A stretch of DNA of 64,000 nucleotides, taken from G963676795 sp963677215 (lineage in GTDB: Bacteria > Desulfobacterota > Desulfuromonadia > Desulfuromonadales > Geopsychrobacteraceae). Every line of letters begins with the position of its first letter. Position 1 is the stretch's first letter. The notes under the pieces are model-generated. The model had not been told where the DNA came from. It worked only from the letters and a program-made list of their open reading frames with translations, and did no database searches. Shown piece after piece: positions 1-8,170 of the stretch. A program made the position numbers and the translations under genes. The stretch spans positions 558,001-622,000 of the forward strand of contig OY781919.1 in the NCBI GenBank assembly GCA_963677215.1, read 5' to 3'.

Positions 1-363
1 TTTTCCAATATCACCTTTGTCTGCCTGATGGCTCTGATCTTTCTTGGCATGGGCTGCTTCATGGACTCGATCTCCATGCTCAGCATTACCCTGCCGATCC
101 TCACACCGATCATCAAGGATATGGGCATCAATCCGATCTATTTTGCCATGGTCACGGTTATGGCCATCGAATGCGGACTGATCACCCCCCCTGTCGGCCT
201 CAACGTTTATGGCGCTCATGGCGCCGCTGAACCGGACGTCAGCCTGGAGGATATCTTCAGAGGATCATTCCCGTTCTTTTTTCTCATGATCCTGGCTGTT
301 ATCGTCATCATTGCTTTTCCAAAAATCAGCTTATTCTTCCCAAGCGTTATGATGGGCGGATGA
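1..363 (+). CDS. dctM: TRAP transporter large permease, DctM family (3' part only)
   Basis: This is the C-terminal end of the 12-helix-type membrane subunit of a tripartite ATP-independent periplasmic (TRAP) transporter. It moves an organic acid across the inner membrane with an ion gradient. The reading frame is open from base 1, so the 5' end lies outside the window. The visible part has hydrophobic helices and the family signature GLITPPVGLNVYG near the end, typical of the last repeat of DctM proteins. It is followed 64 bases later by the binding-protein gene and then the small permease, so the order is M-P-Q. The identity is firm; the substrate is unknown. Confidence 0.93.
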   Translation, partial: FSNITFVCLMALIFLGMGCFMDSISMLSITLPILTPIIKDMGINPIYFAMVTVMAIECGLITPPVGLNVYGAHGAAEPDVSLEDIFRGSFPFFFLMILAVIVIIAFPKISLFFPSVMMGG

Positions 364-427
364 TTGGGCCAGGAAACTCGCAGAAGTGTCCTGGATGGCT
401 ATTGATTTCTGCATAAGGAGAAGACAG

Positions 428-1504
428 ATGAAAAGAAAACTTTGCTCAGGTATCGCGCTTTGTCTAGCTCTTGTGGCATCCGTTCTACTCGTTGCCTCAA
501 CTGCTGCGGCAAAAGAAAAAACCTACAACTTGCGAGTACACTCCTACACTCCACCCCCACCAGCTGCGGCCGGAGTCGGCTTGCAGTGGTTCATGGATGA
601 GGTCACCAAGCGCACCGACGGGCGGGTCAAATTTACAGCCTTCTGGTCCAGCTCATTGGCGCCACCCAAAGGTCAACTGGAACTGATCCAGAGAGGTGCG
701 GTCGATATCCAGAAAACCTGCTCCCTCTACTTCCCGGGGAAATTTGTCATCAGCCACTTTGAGTACAGCTTCCCCTTCAACCCGACCGATCCGGTTCTGG
801 TCACCAAGGCCAAGCGCCAGATCTACGAAGAGTTTCCGGAGAAAAGGGAAGAGTATAAAAAATTCAATACCATCATGCTCGCCAATCAAACGGCACCCTA
901 CTATCAGCTGTTGGCCAAAAAGCAAATCAATACCATTGAAGATCTCAAGGGGATGAAGATCGGCCTGGTCGGTCGCTGGTTCGGCAAGTGGCTGGAGCCT
1001 GTCGGTGTCGCTCCAGTCGTTATGCCGGCCGGTGAACGTTATGTCGGGTTGCAAAGCGGGACCATTGATGCCGATCTGCTGTGGCTCGATCTGCAAGCCG
1101 CTTTTTCACTCGATGAGCAGGCTGACTACATCGTCCAGATCCCCTTCGGCTCTTTTGTTCCGGATGATGTCATGATGAACCTCGACTCCTTCAACAAGCT
1201 GCCTGAGGATATCCAGCAGATCCTTCTGGAGGTTGGCAAAGAATCTGAGCTCTATGTCGCTGACTACCTGATCAAACGCCACGACGTAGTTATGCAGGAG
1301 ATGCAGGACAAGGGGCTCAAAGCGCTTGAATTACCGAAATCTGAAATCGTCAAATGGATCAAGATGATTCCTGACACTCCAGCAATCTGGGCTCAGGAAG
1401 CTGAAGATGCCGGTCTACCTGGCTATAAAATGGCCCAGAGATGGCAGGAAATTACCGCTGAGATGGGACATGAATGGCCTCGTCAATGGGCTGTTAAACA
1501 ATAA
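428..1504 (+). CDS. dctP: TRAP transporter periplasmic solute-binding protein, DctP family
   Basis: This periplasmic receptor delivers an organic acid to the DctQM membrane complex. The 358-residue product begins with a clear Sec signal (basic MKRK, a hydrophobic stretch, cleavage near STAAA). The mature part has the DctP layout, with the IEDLKGMKIGL segment and a later helix-rich C-terminal lobe. I chose the ATG at 428 because AAGGAG (415-420) sits at ideal spacing and the signal peptide starts there; an upstream ATG at 386 has no ribosome site. It lies between the M and Q subunit genes. The ligand cannot be told from sequence alone. Confidence 0.93.
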   Translation: MKRKLCSGIALCLALVASVLLVASTAAAKEKTYNLRVHSYTPPPPAAAGVGLQWFMDEVTKRTDGRVKFTAFWSSSLAPPKGQLELIQRGAVDIQKTCSLYFPGKFVISHFEYSFPFNPTDPVLVTKAKRQIYEEFPEKREEYKKFNTIMLANQTAPYYQLLAKKQINTIEDLKGMKIGLVGRWFGKWLEPVGVAPVVMPAGERYVGLQSGTIDADLLWLDLQAAFSLDEQADYIVQIPFGSFVPDDVMMNLDSFNKLPEDIQQILLEVGKESELYVADYLIKRHDVVMQEMQDKGLKALELPKSEIVKWIKMIPDTPAIWAQEAEDAGLPGYKMAQRWQEITAEMGHEWPRQWAVKQ

Positions 1505-1523
1505 CATTTTCTGAAGCAACCCC

Positions 1524-1560
1524 TTGGGGGGGAAGCGCTGCTAAAGCGCGTCCCCCCCAA
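1524..1560 (+). promoter_or_regulatory. Intercistronic stem-loop between dctP and dctQ
   Basis: A strong GC-rich inverted repeat: TTGGGGGGG (1524-1532) pairs with CCCCCCCAA (1552-1560), extended inward by GCGC/GCGC around a 7-base loop. No T-run follows, so it is not a standard intrinsic terminator. Placed directly after the binding-protein gene, it probably stabilises the upstream mRNA or partly attenuates, giving more binding protein than permease, as is common in transporter operons. The function is inferred. Confidence 0.6.
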
Positions 1561-1593
1561 ACTCAGAACTTTTAAATATCGACAGGAATAGCT

Positions 1594-2130
1594 ATGGGAA
1601 CATTCTCGAAGAAATTGCAAAAAGTCGATGATATCTTCGCAAAAATCGAAATGTTTTTTGTCATCATCTGTGGAATCGCCACCATCGGTCTGACCGTGCT
1701 GGTGGTGGTTGATGTCGCCATGAGAAATCTCTTCAACTATCCAATTCCTGGCGGGGTTGAAGCGACCGAATTAATTCTGCCTTATATCGTTTTCCTGGCG
1801 ATGGCCTATACGCTGCATACCGGCGGACATGTCCGCGTCAATATTCTCTATGATCGATTTCCCAAACCTTTAAAAAACGGCGCTGAAGGACTTGACTGCC
1901 TTATCGGCTTCGCCTTCTTCGGGCTGCTGACCTGGTTCGGGGCCCTCCATTTCTGGGAATCCTTCAGAATACTGGAATTCATGATGGCTGCGATCAAGTT
2001 GCCCTGGTGGGTCGGAAAGTTCTCCATGCCTCTGGGCACACTGGCAATCACCCTGCGCTTTGCACTCAGATTCATCCATGTCATCATTGGAGATAACATC
2101 ACCGCTGTTGAGAGCATCAGTGCCGGATAA
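1594..2130 (+). CDS. dctQ: TRAP transporter small permease, DctQ family
   Basis: This is the small four-helix membrane subunit that pairs with DctM in a TRAP transporter. The 178-residue protein has hydrophobic segments at roughly residues 20-42, 55-75, 95-115 and 130-155. It has the family-typical conserved region with a charged MRN and an EATELILPYIVFLAMAYT helix. AGGA at 1584-1587 lies 6 bases before the ATG. It ends the operon visible here; 137 bases follow before a convergent gene, with no clear terminator seen. Confidence 0.9.
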   Translation: MGTFSKKLQKVDDIFAKIEMFFVIICGIATIGLTVLVVVDVAMRNLFNYPIPGGVEATELILPYIVFLAMAYTLHTGGHVRVNILYDRFPKPLKNGAEGLDCLIGFAFFGLLTWFGALHFWESFRILEFMMAAIKLPWWVGKFSMPLGTLAITLRFALRFIHVIIGDNITAVESISAG

Positions 2131-2267
2131 GAAAAGCTATTGCAGAAAAGAACTCCAGCTGAAAGAGAATACACCTGCGCCCTGTCCGGCGTGCGCGATT
2201 GACAGCGGCGTATCTTGTCGAGCGGCCGCGCAATCGGTAACAGCCGGACAGCACCATTCTGCAATGG

Positions 2268-2627
2268 TCAGATGCTGATCAGGCTTTCGCCCGATTTAAG
2301 GATCTCGGTCAGGGGCTGCCCCCACAGAATGACCTCGATTCCGAGCCCTTCGATCTTTTCCGTTATCCCCAGCTGATCACAACAGGCCTTGCAGGCCGAC
2401 AACTGGACACCGGCGGACAGAGCCCCTTCGGCCAGCTCCTGGATCTCAACATCGTCAGCGACGAGTTGCGCCGTCGCGCCCCAGATGATGATCGTCACCT
2501 TCTCCCACCAGTTGCGCAGGCGGGAATTGACTGCGTACATAAAGACCATCTTCTCTGCGGTCACCTTGTTATCGTTGGTCCACAGGATGTAGAGATGATT
2601 TTTTTCTTTAACGCTCTCTGCCGACAT
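2268..2627 (-). CDS. DsrE-family sulfur-relay-like protein
   Basis: This small cytoplasmic protein (119 residues) has the DsrE/DsrF-like fold. The N-terminal strand HLYILWTND is followed by helices, the IIIWGATAQLV strand and a conserved cysteine region ACKACCDQLGI at about residues 81-91. Family members carry persulfide sulfur or serve unknown roles. The two or three cysteines fit sulfur handling, but the partners (DsrE/F/H, TusA) are absent nearby. The ATG at 2627 is preferred over a GTG at 2636 because AAGGAG is 9 bases upstream of the ATG and abuts the GTG. It lies 50 bases downstream of dgkA on the same strand. Confidence 0.75.
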   Translation of the reverse strand: MSAESVKEKNHLYILWTNDNKVTAEKMVFMYAVNSRLRNWWEKVTIIIWGATAQLVADDVEIQELAEGALSAGVQLSACKACCDQLGITEKIEGLGIEVILWGQPLTEILKSGESLISI

Positions 2628-2677
2628 ATCACACACTCCTTATCAGGGGAAACAAGTCTAATGCAAACGCTAGCCTG

Positions 2678-3049
2678 TTATCGGAAACAGTTGACCACAA
2701 GAACCATAATCCAGACAAAGGCGCTCAACACCAGCGCCACAAAAACGGCGGCAGATCCCATGTCCTTGGCTCGTCCGGCCAGTTCATGATGTTCTTCGCC
2801 GATACGATCGACAACGGCTTCGACTGCGGAATTGATCAGCTCGACAACCATGACCAGCCCAACGGACCCGATCAGCAGAATCCGTTCAACATTGCTGACA
2901 GGAAACAGGCAGGCCAGGATGACGGCAACGATCAGCAGCAGGCATTCCTGGCGAAATGCAGCTTCATGCCTGAATGCGGCAGTAAGACCTTTTAGCGAAT
3001 AGTCAAACGCAGCGACCAGGCGAGATATTCCAGTTTTACTGTTCGGCAT
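2678..3049 (-). CDS. dgkA: Diacylglycerol kinase (prokaryotic DgkA type)
   Basis: An inner-membrane enzyme that phosphorylates diacylglycerol, or undecaprenol in some lineages, with ATP, recycling lipid from membrane-derived glycan synthesis. At 123 residues it has the usual DgkA length. It shows three transmembrane helices and the active-site region VVELINSAVEAVVDRIG (about residues 67-83), followed by the HELAGRAKDMGSAAV signature. The start has AAAGG 7 bases upstream. It is probably co-transcribed with the DsrE-like gene downstream. Confidence 0.95.
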   Translation of the reverse strand: MPNSKTGISRLVAAFDYSLKGLTAAFRHEAAFRQECLLLIVAVILACLFPVSNVERILLIGSVGLVMVVELINSAVEAVVDRIGEEHHELAGRAKDMGSAAVFVALVLSAFVWIMVLVVNCFR

Positions 3050-3244
3050 TCCGCAACCTTTCCAAGAAGATAGATAAACTGTGGCAGCCTCTGGAACTTA
3101 ACATAATCACCGTACTTTTTTGAATGTATTCGACTCCCGTCCATACAGTCTGGATCGTGCATACCCCTATATCTCTTGCATTAAGTTATTATGAGCATTA
3201 CCCTGACGGCAACTATTTTGAACTCAAATCCGGGAGGAATTAAA

Positions 3245-3553
3245 ATGAAAAGTGTGACACTCCTAGCTGTCCTGCTGTTGGCCTGTGGCATCAGCACTTC
3301 AGTATATGCCCAAAAAGATGCTAGTAAATCTTTACCGCCAGGACTTCAGAAAAACACGTATCAGGGCAAACCTCTCCCCCCAGGCTGGCAAAAAAAATTG
3401 CAGGTAGGCGATATTCTCGATTATGACGTTTACCGCCAAGGTCAGATTATCCTCTCCGACGACAAAGGCCTGGTCACAGTCAGGGTTGAAGGAAAACTGA
3501 TAAAAATCATTCAGAACACCAGGGAGATCGTCGAAATCCTCAGTGAACTCTAG
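3245..3553 (+). CDS. Small secreted protein, RcnB/CigR-like
   Basis: A 102-residue exported protein. It has a signal peptide ending near VYAQ, then two LPPG-type motifs (SLPPGLQK and PLPPGWQK) and a short C-terminal domain with LVTVRVEGKLIKI. The paired LPPG motifs before a small beta-rich domain resemble the RcnB/CigR-like periplasmic family, but the match is by eye and the function is open. The start at 3245 is chosen for GGGAGGA 6-8 bases upstream and the signal peptide. It stands alone between dgkA (divergent) and an MFS gene. Confidence 0.6.
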   Translation: MKSVTLLAVLLLACGISTSVYAQKDASKSLPPGLQKNTYQGKPLPPGWQKKLQVGDILDYDVYRQGQIILSDDKGLVTVRVEGKLIKIIQNTREIVEILSEL

Positions 3554-3671
3554 ACATTTGACCGCTGGCCTCAGCCAAGACTATCTGCTATAAATCTCTA
3601 AAATCTTGCGAAGGGGCGCCTGCGACATCAGTGGTGCCTCTTTTTTCGCTTCAGACTCGACAGACAGCCCT

Positions 3672-4844
3672 ATGCCTTTAGCCTTAATCTCACTGACCTT
3701 AAGCTCCTTCGCCATAGGAACAACTGAATTCGTCCTGGTCGGTCTGGTCCCGATCATTGCTGACGATCTGACCGTCAGTGTTTCTTCGGCCGGCTGGCTG
3801 GTCGGCATCTATGCACTTGGCGTAGCTACAGGGGCACCGGTCCTGACCGCCTTAACCGCGGGCTGGCCGCGCAAGGTCGTCCTGCTGAGCCTGATGGCTC
3901 TTTTCGTTGTGGGGAATCTGCTAGCCTGGCAGGCTCCCGACTACCCGGTCCTGATCCTGGCCAGAATTGTCACCGGGCTGGCCCATGGTCTCTTCTTCTC
4001 CATCGGCTCAACCATCGCCGCCAGCCTGGTCAGAGCAGACAAAGCGGCCCGGGCCATCGCCCTGATGTTTGCCGGCCTGACCCTCGCCCTGGTCACCGGT
4101 GTTCCGCTTGGCACCTTCATCGGACAGCACTTCGGCTGGCGGGCGACCTTTCTGATCGTTGCCCTGCTTGGCCTGGCGGCCCTGATCGGCATTGTCCTGA
4201 TGGTCCCCGGCCAGCTGCGCCAGGCGCCCCTGCCAAAGCTGGCCCTTGTCTTTACTCCCCTAACTCACCCTCGCCTGCTGCTTGTCTACCTGATGACGAT
4301 CCTCGGCTACGGAGCGCCTTTTGTCTGCTTCACCTTTTTGACGCCCATCCTCCAGCAGGTCACCGGCGTCAAAGCCGATACCATCAGCCTGCTCCTGCTT
4401 CTCTACGGGGTCTCGGTCGTCATCGGCAACCTCTACGGCGGACGTCTGGCCGATCGCTGGGGACCGATCAGGGCGCTCTACCTGCTGTTCGGTGGTCTTG
4501 CCCTGATCCTGCTGCTCTTCTATTGGTGTGCCGGAAGCAAACCCCTGACCCTGATCACGATTCTGATCTGGGGCGCGTTTGCCTTCGGCAACGTCCCAGT
4601 TCTGCAGACCTACGTTGTCATTCTGGCCGGAAGATTGACCCCGGATGCGGTCTCTGTGGCCTCCGGCCTGAACATTTCGGCATTCAACATCGGCATTACT
4701 CTCTGTTCCTGGTTGGGTGGACTGGTGGTGAAACATTCCAGACTGATCGACACCACCTGGATCGGTGCGCTGATCGCGATTCTGGCTATTGTCTTGGTGG
4801 CGATCAGCGGGACATTGGAAAGAAAATCAGCGAAACAACCCTGA
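3672..4844 (+). CDS. MFS transporter, DHA1/AraJ-like exporter
   Basis: A 12-helix major facilitator of 390 residues that most likely exports a small molecule or sugar analogue by proton antiport. It begins MPLALISLTLSSFAIGTTEFV, which matches the conserved first helix of AraJ/YdhP-type drug:H+ antiporters. The motif-A-like loop GGRLADRWG occurs after helix 8. I chose the ATG at 3672 because the family begins here; an upstream TTG at 3606 would add 22 unrelated residues. No strong ribosome site is visible. The substrate is unknown. Confidence 0.85.
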   Translation: MPLALISLTLSSFAIGTTEFVLVGLVPIIADDLTVSVSSAGWLVGIYALGVATGAPVLTALTAGWPRKVVLLSLMALFVVGNLLAWQAPDYPVLILARIVTGLAHGLFFSIGSTIAASLVRADKAARAIALMFAGLTLALVTGVPLGTFIGQHFGWRATFLIVALLGLAALIGIVLMVPGQLRQAPLPKLALVFTPLTHPRLLLVYLMTILGYGAPFVCFTFLTPILQQVTGVKADTISLLLLLYGVSVVIGNLYGGRLADRWGPIRALYLLFGGLALILLLFYWCAGSKPLTLITILIWGAFAFGNVPVLQTYVVILAGRLTPDAVSVASGLNISAFNIGITLCSWLGGLVVKHSRLIDTTWIGALIAILAIVLVAISGTLERKSAKQP

Positions 4845-5020
4845 ATTCTTACGCTACGTGCAGAGCACCTAACCAAATGAAAAGACAGATTTCAGCTGCC
4901 AGCTGACAGCCATAGGTTATAATTGTTGAAAATACGGCTAATGAACAACCAGACCGCACGCAGCGCTCCGGTTGCTTTAACCCGAGAGCTAACTACACCC
5001 CGGAAAAGTGATCGCAGCAA

Positions 5021-7783
5021 ATGGATCTTGACCAGCTATACGATTTATTCAAAAGACCCCACTTTGCACAGCTTATTGAAGAGCACCTGTCCGCGCTGGG
5101 TCTCCCGGCGCACCTGCTCGACAAACGCGATGGTTCAGTCATTCTCTCATCAGATCCTTCGCCGCAGCTCGACAATATTATAAAAGGTGCAGCGGCATTG
5201 TTTGACGGCAGCCCAGTCGACAGTGATATACAGATTCAGCGTCAGCAGAAAAACGCCACCGAACAGCTCATATTCCCGGATGGCAGCTGCTTGATTGTCA
5301 TCCCGGTCCTTGTCGAGGGGCACCATCTGGCCAATCTTCTGCTCGGCCCATACCGTGAGGCAGAAAACACACCTCTGAACATTGAGCCCACCCGGGTTCT
5401 ATCCCTTCAGCCAGACAGGCTTGATGCCATCATTCGGTTCAGCATGGCAGTCGTCCGCCTGATCGGAGACCTGACCCCGACGGCTGCGGCTAAAGATCCT
5501 ATCGCACAGCCGTCGGTAAGCAGCCAAGAGCAGAACAACGAAACCCGGCCGCTGCTGATCTGGCACCTGACCCAGGATGGACGGGTCCGCAAAGCCAATA
5601 GTGCGGCCTTAAAGGCACTGGGCCTGCAGGAAGAGGCGGTATTGGGACTCCCCTTCTGCCAACTATCAACATGGGAAACCCACCCCGGTCTATGTGACAC
5701 AATCGTCAGGCTCCTCAAACAGGCCTTGAGTGAGGGCGTGTCTGCAACCGAGGTCTCCCTGGGCACACAAAGTGGCAACCTGTGCCTCTCTCTGACCGCA
5801 ACGGCGGTTTTCGACGATGCTGATGAACTGCTCTATTTTCATGTCACGGGACAGGACATTACCGCCCAGAAAGAACTGGAAAGAAAGCTGCGCTTCACCC
5901 AGTTCGCTTTCGATACAACGATCGATCAGGCGCTATGGACCAAGCGAGATGGCAGTTTCTTCTACGTCAATGACGCCGCCTGTAACGCTTTGAGCTATAC
6001 TCGGGAGGAACTGCTGCAGCTGAAGGTCCCCGATATCAATCCCCACATTTCACCGGAAGAATTTACCAGGCTCTGGAAAGTCTGGCACGAGCAAAGAAAC
6101 TCCCGTTTTGAGACCGAGCATCTCAGCAAAGACGGACACCTCTTCCCGGTCGAAGTTCGAACCAACACCGTCGTTTTCGACGGCGAGGAATATATCTGCG
6201 CTTTTGCTACCGACATCGGCGACCGGAAGCAGATGGAGTGGGCGCTCATCAAAAACGAAGGCCTGTTGCGGACCCTGTTTCAGAGCCTTCCCGATATGAT
6301 CTGGCTGAAAGACCAGGAAGGCAGCTACATCACCTGCAATCAGAAATTCGAACTGTTCGTCGGCAGACCAGAGCAGGAACTGATCGGCAAAACTGATTAC
6401 GACCTTTTCGACAGGGAAGTGGCCGACGTCTTCCGCATACACGATCAAAAAGCGATATCGACTGGCCGTCTGAGCAGCAATCTTGAATGGATCACCTACG
6501 CGTCAACAGGAGAAAAAGCCCTGATCGAAGCGATCAAGACTCCCATGTACGATGACAATGGCGAACTGATCGGTGTGCTTGGAGTCGGACGGGATATCAC
6601 GGAGCGCCATAACGCCGAGCAGGCACAGGCAAAACTGGAGGAACAGCTGCAGCAGGCCCAGAAGATGGAATCGATTGGCCGTCTGGCCGGTGGTGTAGCT
6701 CACGATTTCAACAATATGCTGGGTGTCATCCTCGGAGATATCGATCTGCTGCGCCTGAAAATCGATGCCAACGACCCGATTTACAGTGACCTGACCCGCG
6801 TCTTCAATGCCGCGGAGCGTTCTGCGGCACTGACCAGACAACTGCTGGCGTTCGCCAGGAAGCAGATCATCTCCCCGATTACTCTCAATCTCAATGAGAC
6901 GGTGGCCGGGCTGTTTCCGATGCTGCGCCGGCTCATCGGTGAAGAGGTCGAGTTGAAATGGCACCCTGGTGAGAAACTGGCACATGTCCGTATCGACCCG
7001 GCCCAGCTCGATCAGATCCTGGTCAACCTCTGCCTCAACGCTCGCGATGCCATTGCCGGCCCCGGTTCTATCAGCATCGCAACCGGCCAGAGAACTCTCG
7101 ACGCTGACTATTGCGCAGAGCAGGTGGACCTCACTCCGGGAGACTATGTAGAGCTCTCCGTTAGCGACACCGGCCCCGGAATCAGTGACGACATCAAGGC
7201 CAATATCTTTGAACCCTTCTTTACCACCAAGGAAAACATGGGGACCGGACTCGGACTGGCAACGGTTTACGGCATCGTCAAACAAAACCACGGCAACATC
7301 GAGATCTCGGACTGCCCTCAACAGGGAGCCTGTTTTCACATCTACCTGCCGGTCGACAATCAACCATCTTCTCGGCAGCAGACATTTTTGGCCGACCAGA
7401 CACAGCTGCCAGGAGGCCAGGAAACCGTGCTGCTAGTCGAAGACGAAGAGTTCCTGCTCGATATGGTTCCCAAAATGCTCGAGCATCTGAGCTACCGGGT
7501 CCTGGTCGTTTCCAATCCGCAAGAAGCCCTGGAAATGCTCGAAAAAACCAACGAAAATATCGATCTGTTACTCACCGATGTCGTCATGCCGACAATGAAC
7601 GGTCAGGAACTGGCCAACAGGGTTCAAGCCTTGATCCCCGGCATAAAAACAGTCTTCATATCCGGCTATACGGCAGATATTATCGCACGTCACGGAATCA
7701 TCGATGACAATGTCCACTTCGTACAGAAACCTTTTACAGTAAGAGCTCTGGCCACCAAGGTCCGCTCTGCACTGGACAAATGA
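5021..7783 (+). CDS. Hybrid sensor histidine kinase with PAS domains and C-terminal receiver
   Basis: A 920-residue cytoplasmic signalling kinase with no transmembrane segment. Residues 1-160 resemble a PocR-like ligand-binding region. PAS domains follow at about 180-285, 290-400 and 415-530, then a coiled-coil. The H-box is VAHDFNN (His561), and the ATPase region has NLCLNARDA, DTGPGIS and GTGLGLATVYG. The receiver starts near residue 800 with VLLVEDEE, phospho-Asp853 in LLLTDVVMP, and a KPF lysine. NtrB-like kinases of this layout often pass phosphate on to a separate effector; none is encoded next door. The downstream membrane protein follows at once and may be co-transcribed. Confidence 0.9.
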   Translation: MDLDQLYDLFKRPHFAQLIEEHLSALGLPAHLLDKRDGSVILSSDPSPQLDNIIKGAAALFDGSPVDSDIQIQRQQKNATEQLIFPDGSCLIVIPVLVEGHHLANLLLGPYREAENTPLNIEPTRVLSLQPDRLDAIIRFSMAVVRLIGDLTPTAAAKDPIAQPSVSSQEQNNETRPLLIWHLTQDGRVRKANSAALKALGLQEEAVLGLPFCQLSTWETHPGLCDTIVRLLKQALSEGVSATEVSLGTQSGNLCLSLTATAVFDDADELLYFHVTGQDITAQKELERKLRFTQFAFDTTIDQALWTKRDGSFFYVNDAACNALSYTREELLQLKVPDINPHISPEEFTRLWKVWHEQRNSRFETEHLSKDGHLFPVEVRTNTVVFDGEEYICAFATDIGDRKQMEWALIKNEGLLRTLFQSLPDMIWLKDQEGSYITCNQKFELFVGRPEQELIGKTDYDLFDREVADVFRIHDQKAISTGRLSSNLEWITYASTGEKALIEAIKTPMYDDNGELIGVLGVGRDITERHNAEQAQAKLEEQLQQAQKMESIGRLAGGVAHDFNNMLGVILGDIDLLRLKIDANDPIYSDLTRVFNAAERSAALTRQLLAFARKQIISPITLNLNETVAGLFPMLRRLIGEEVELKWHPGEKLAHVRIDPAQLDQILVNLCLNARDAIAGPGSISIATGQRTLDADYCAEQVDLTPGDYVELSVSDTGPGISDDIKANIFEPFFTTKENMGTGLGLATVYGIVKQNHGNIEISDCPQQGACFHIYLPVDNQPSSRQQTFLADQTQLPGGQETVLLVEDEEFLLDMVPKMLEHLSYRVLVVSNPQEALEMLEKTNENIDLLLTDVVMPTMNGQELANRVQALIPGIKTVFISGYTADIIARHGIIDDNVHFVQKPFTVRALATKVRSALDK

Positions 7784-7806
7784 AATGCTCGAAAAGGAGA
7801 AGATGG

Positions 7807-8166
7807 ATGGATAGCTATCAGGACTTCACGCCAGTGACCGCGTCCACCAAAATGGCGAAACTGGTCTACATTCTTTATATTGTCGGCATCGTATTCGGCG
7901 TCACCGGCATTGTCGGGGTGGTGATCAGCTACGTCTACCAAGGCGACGCCCCACACTGGCTGCAGAGCCATTACCGGTTTCAGATCAGAACCTTCTGGAT
8001 CGGCCTGCTCTACCTGGTCGTTGGCGCCCTACTGTCGCTTATTCTTGTCGGCTACCTGATCATGCTCTTCTGGATTATCTGGCTGCTGGTACGCTGCATC
8101 AAAGGCTTAAGACTGCTTGATCAGCAGAGAGAACACCCCAACCCGACAGGCTGGTTTTTCAACTGA
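7807..8166 (+). CDS. Small DUF4870-type membrane protein
   Basis: A 119-residue inner-membrane protein with three hydrophobic segments (about residues 20-45, 63-85 and 88-100) and a conserved SHYRFQIRTFW stretch, typical of DUF4870 proteins of unknown role. The ATG at 7807 is chosen because AAGGAG (7794-7799) lies 7 bases before it. An earlier in-frame ATG overlaps the kinase stop codon and has no such site. It converges with the next gene with only 4 bases between the stops. Confidence 0.75.
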   Translation: MDSYQDFTPVTASTKMAKLVYILYIVGIVFGVTGIVGVVISYVYQGDAPHWLQSHYRFQIRTFWIGLLYLVVGALLSLILVGYLIMLFWIIWLLVRCIKGLRLLDQQREHPNPTGWFFN

Positions 8167-8170
8167 TGGT

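Noticed and set aside
2131..2267. Short frames between dctQ and the DsrE-like gene
   Set aside because: No ribosome site, no motif and no codon-use support; they overlap the ends of real genes.
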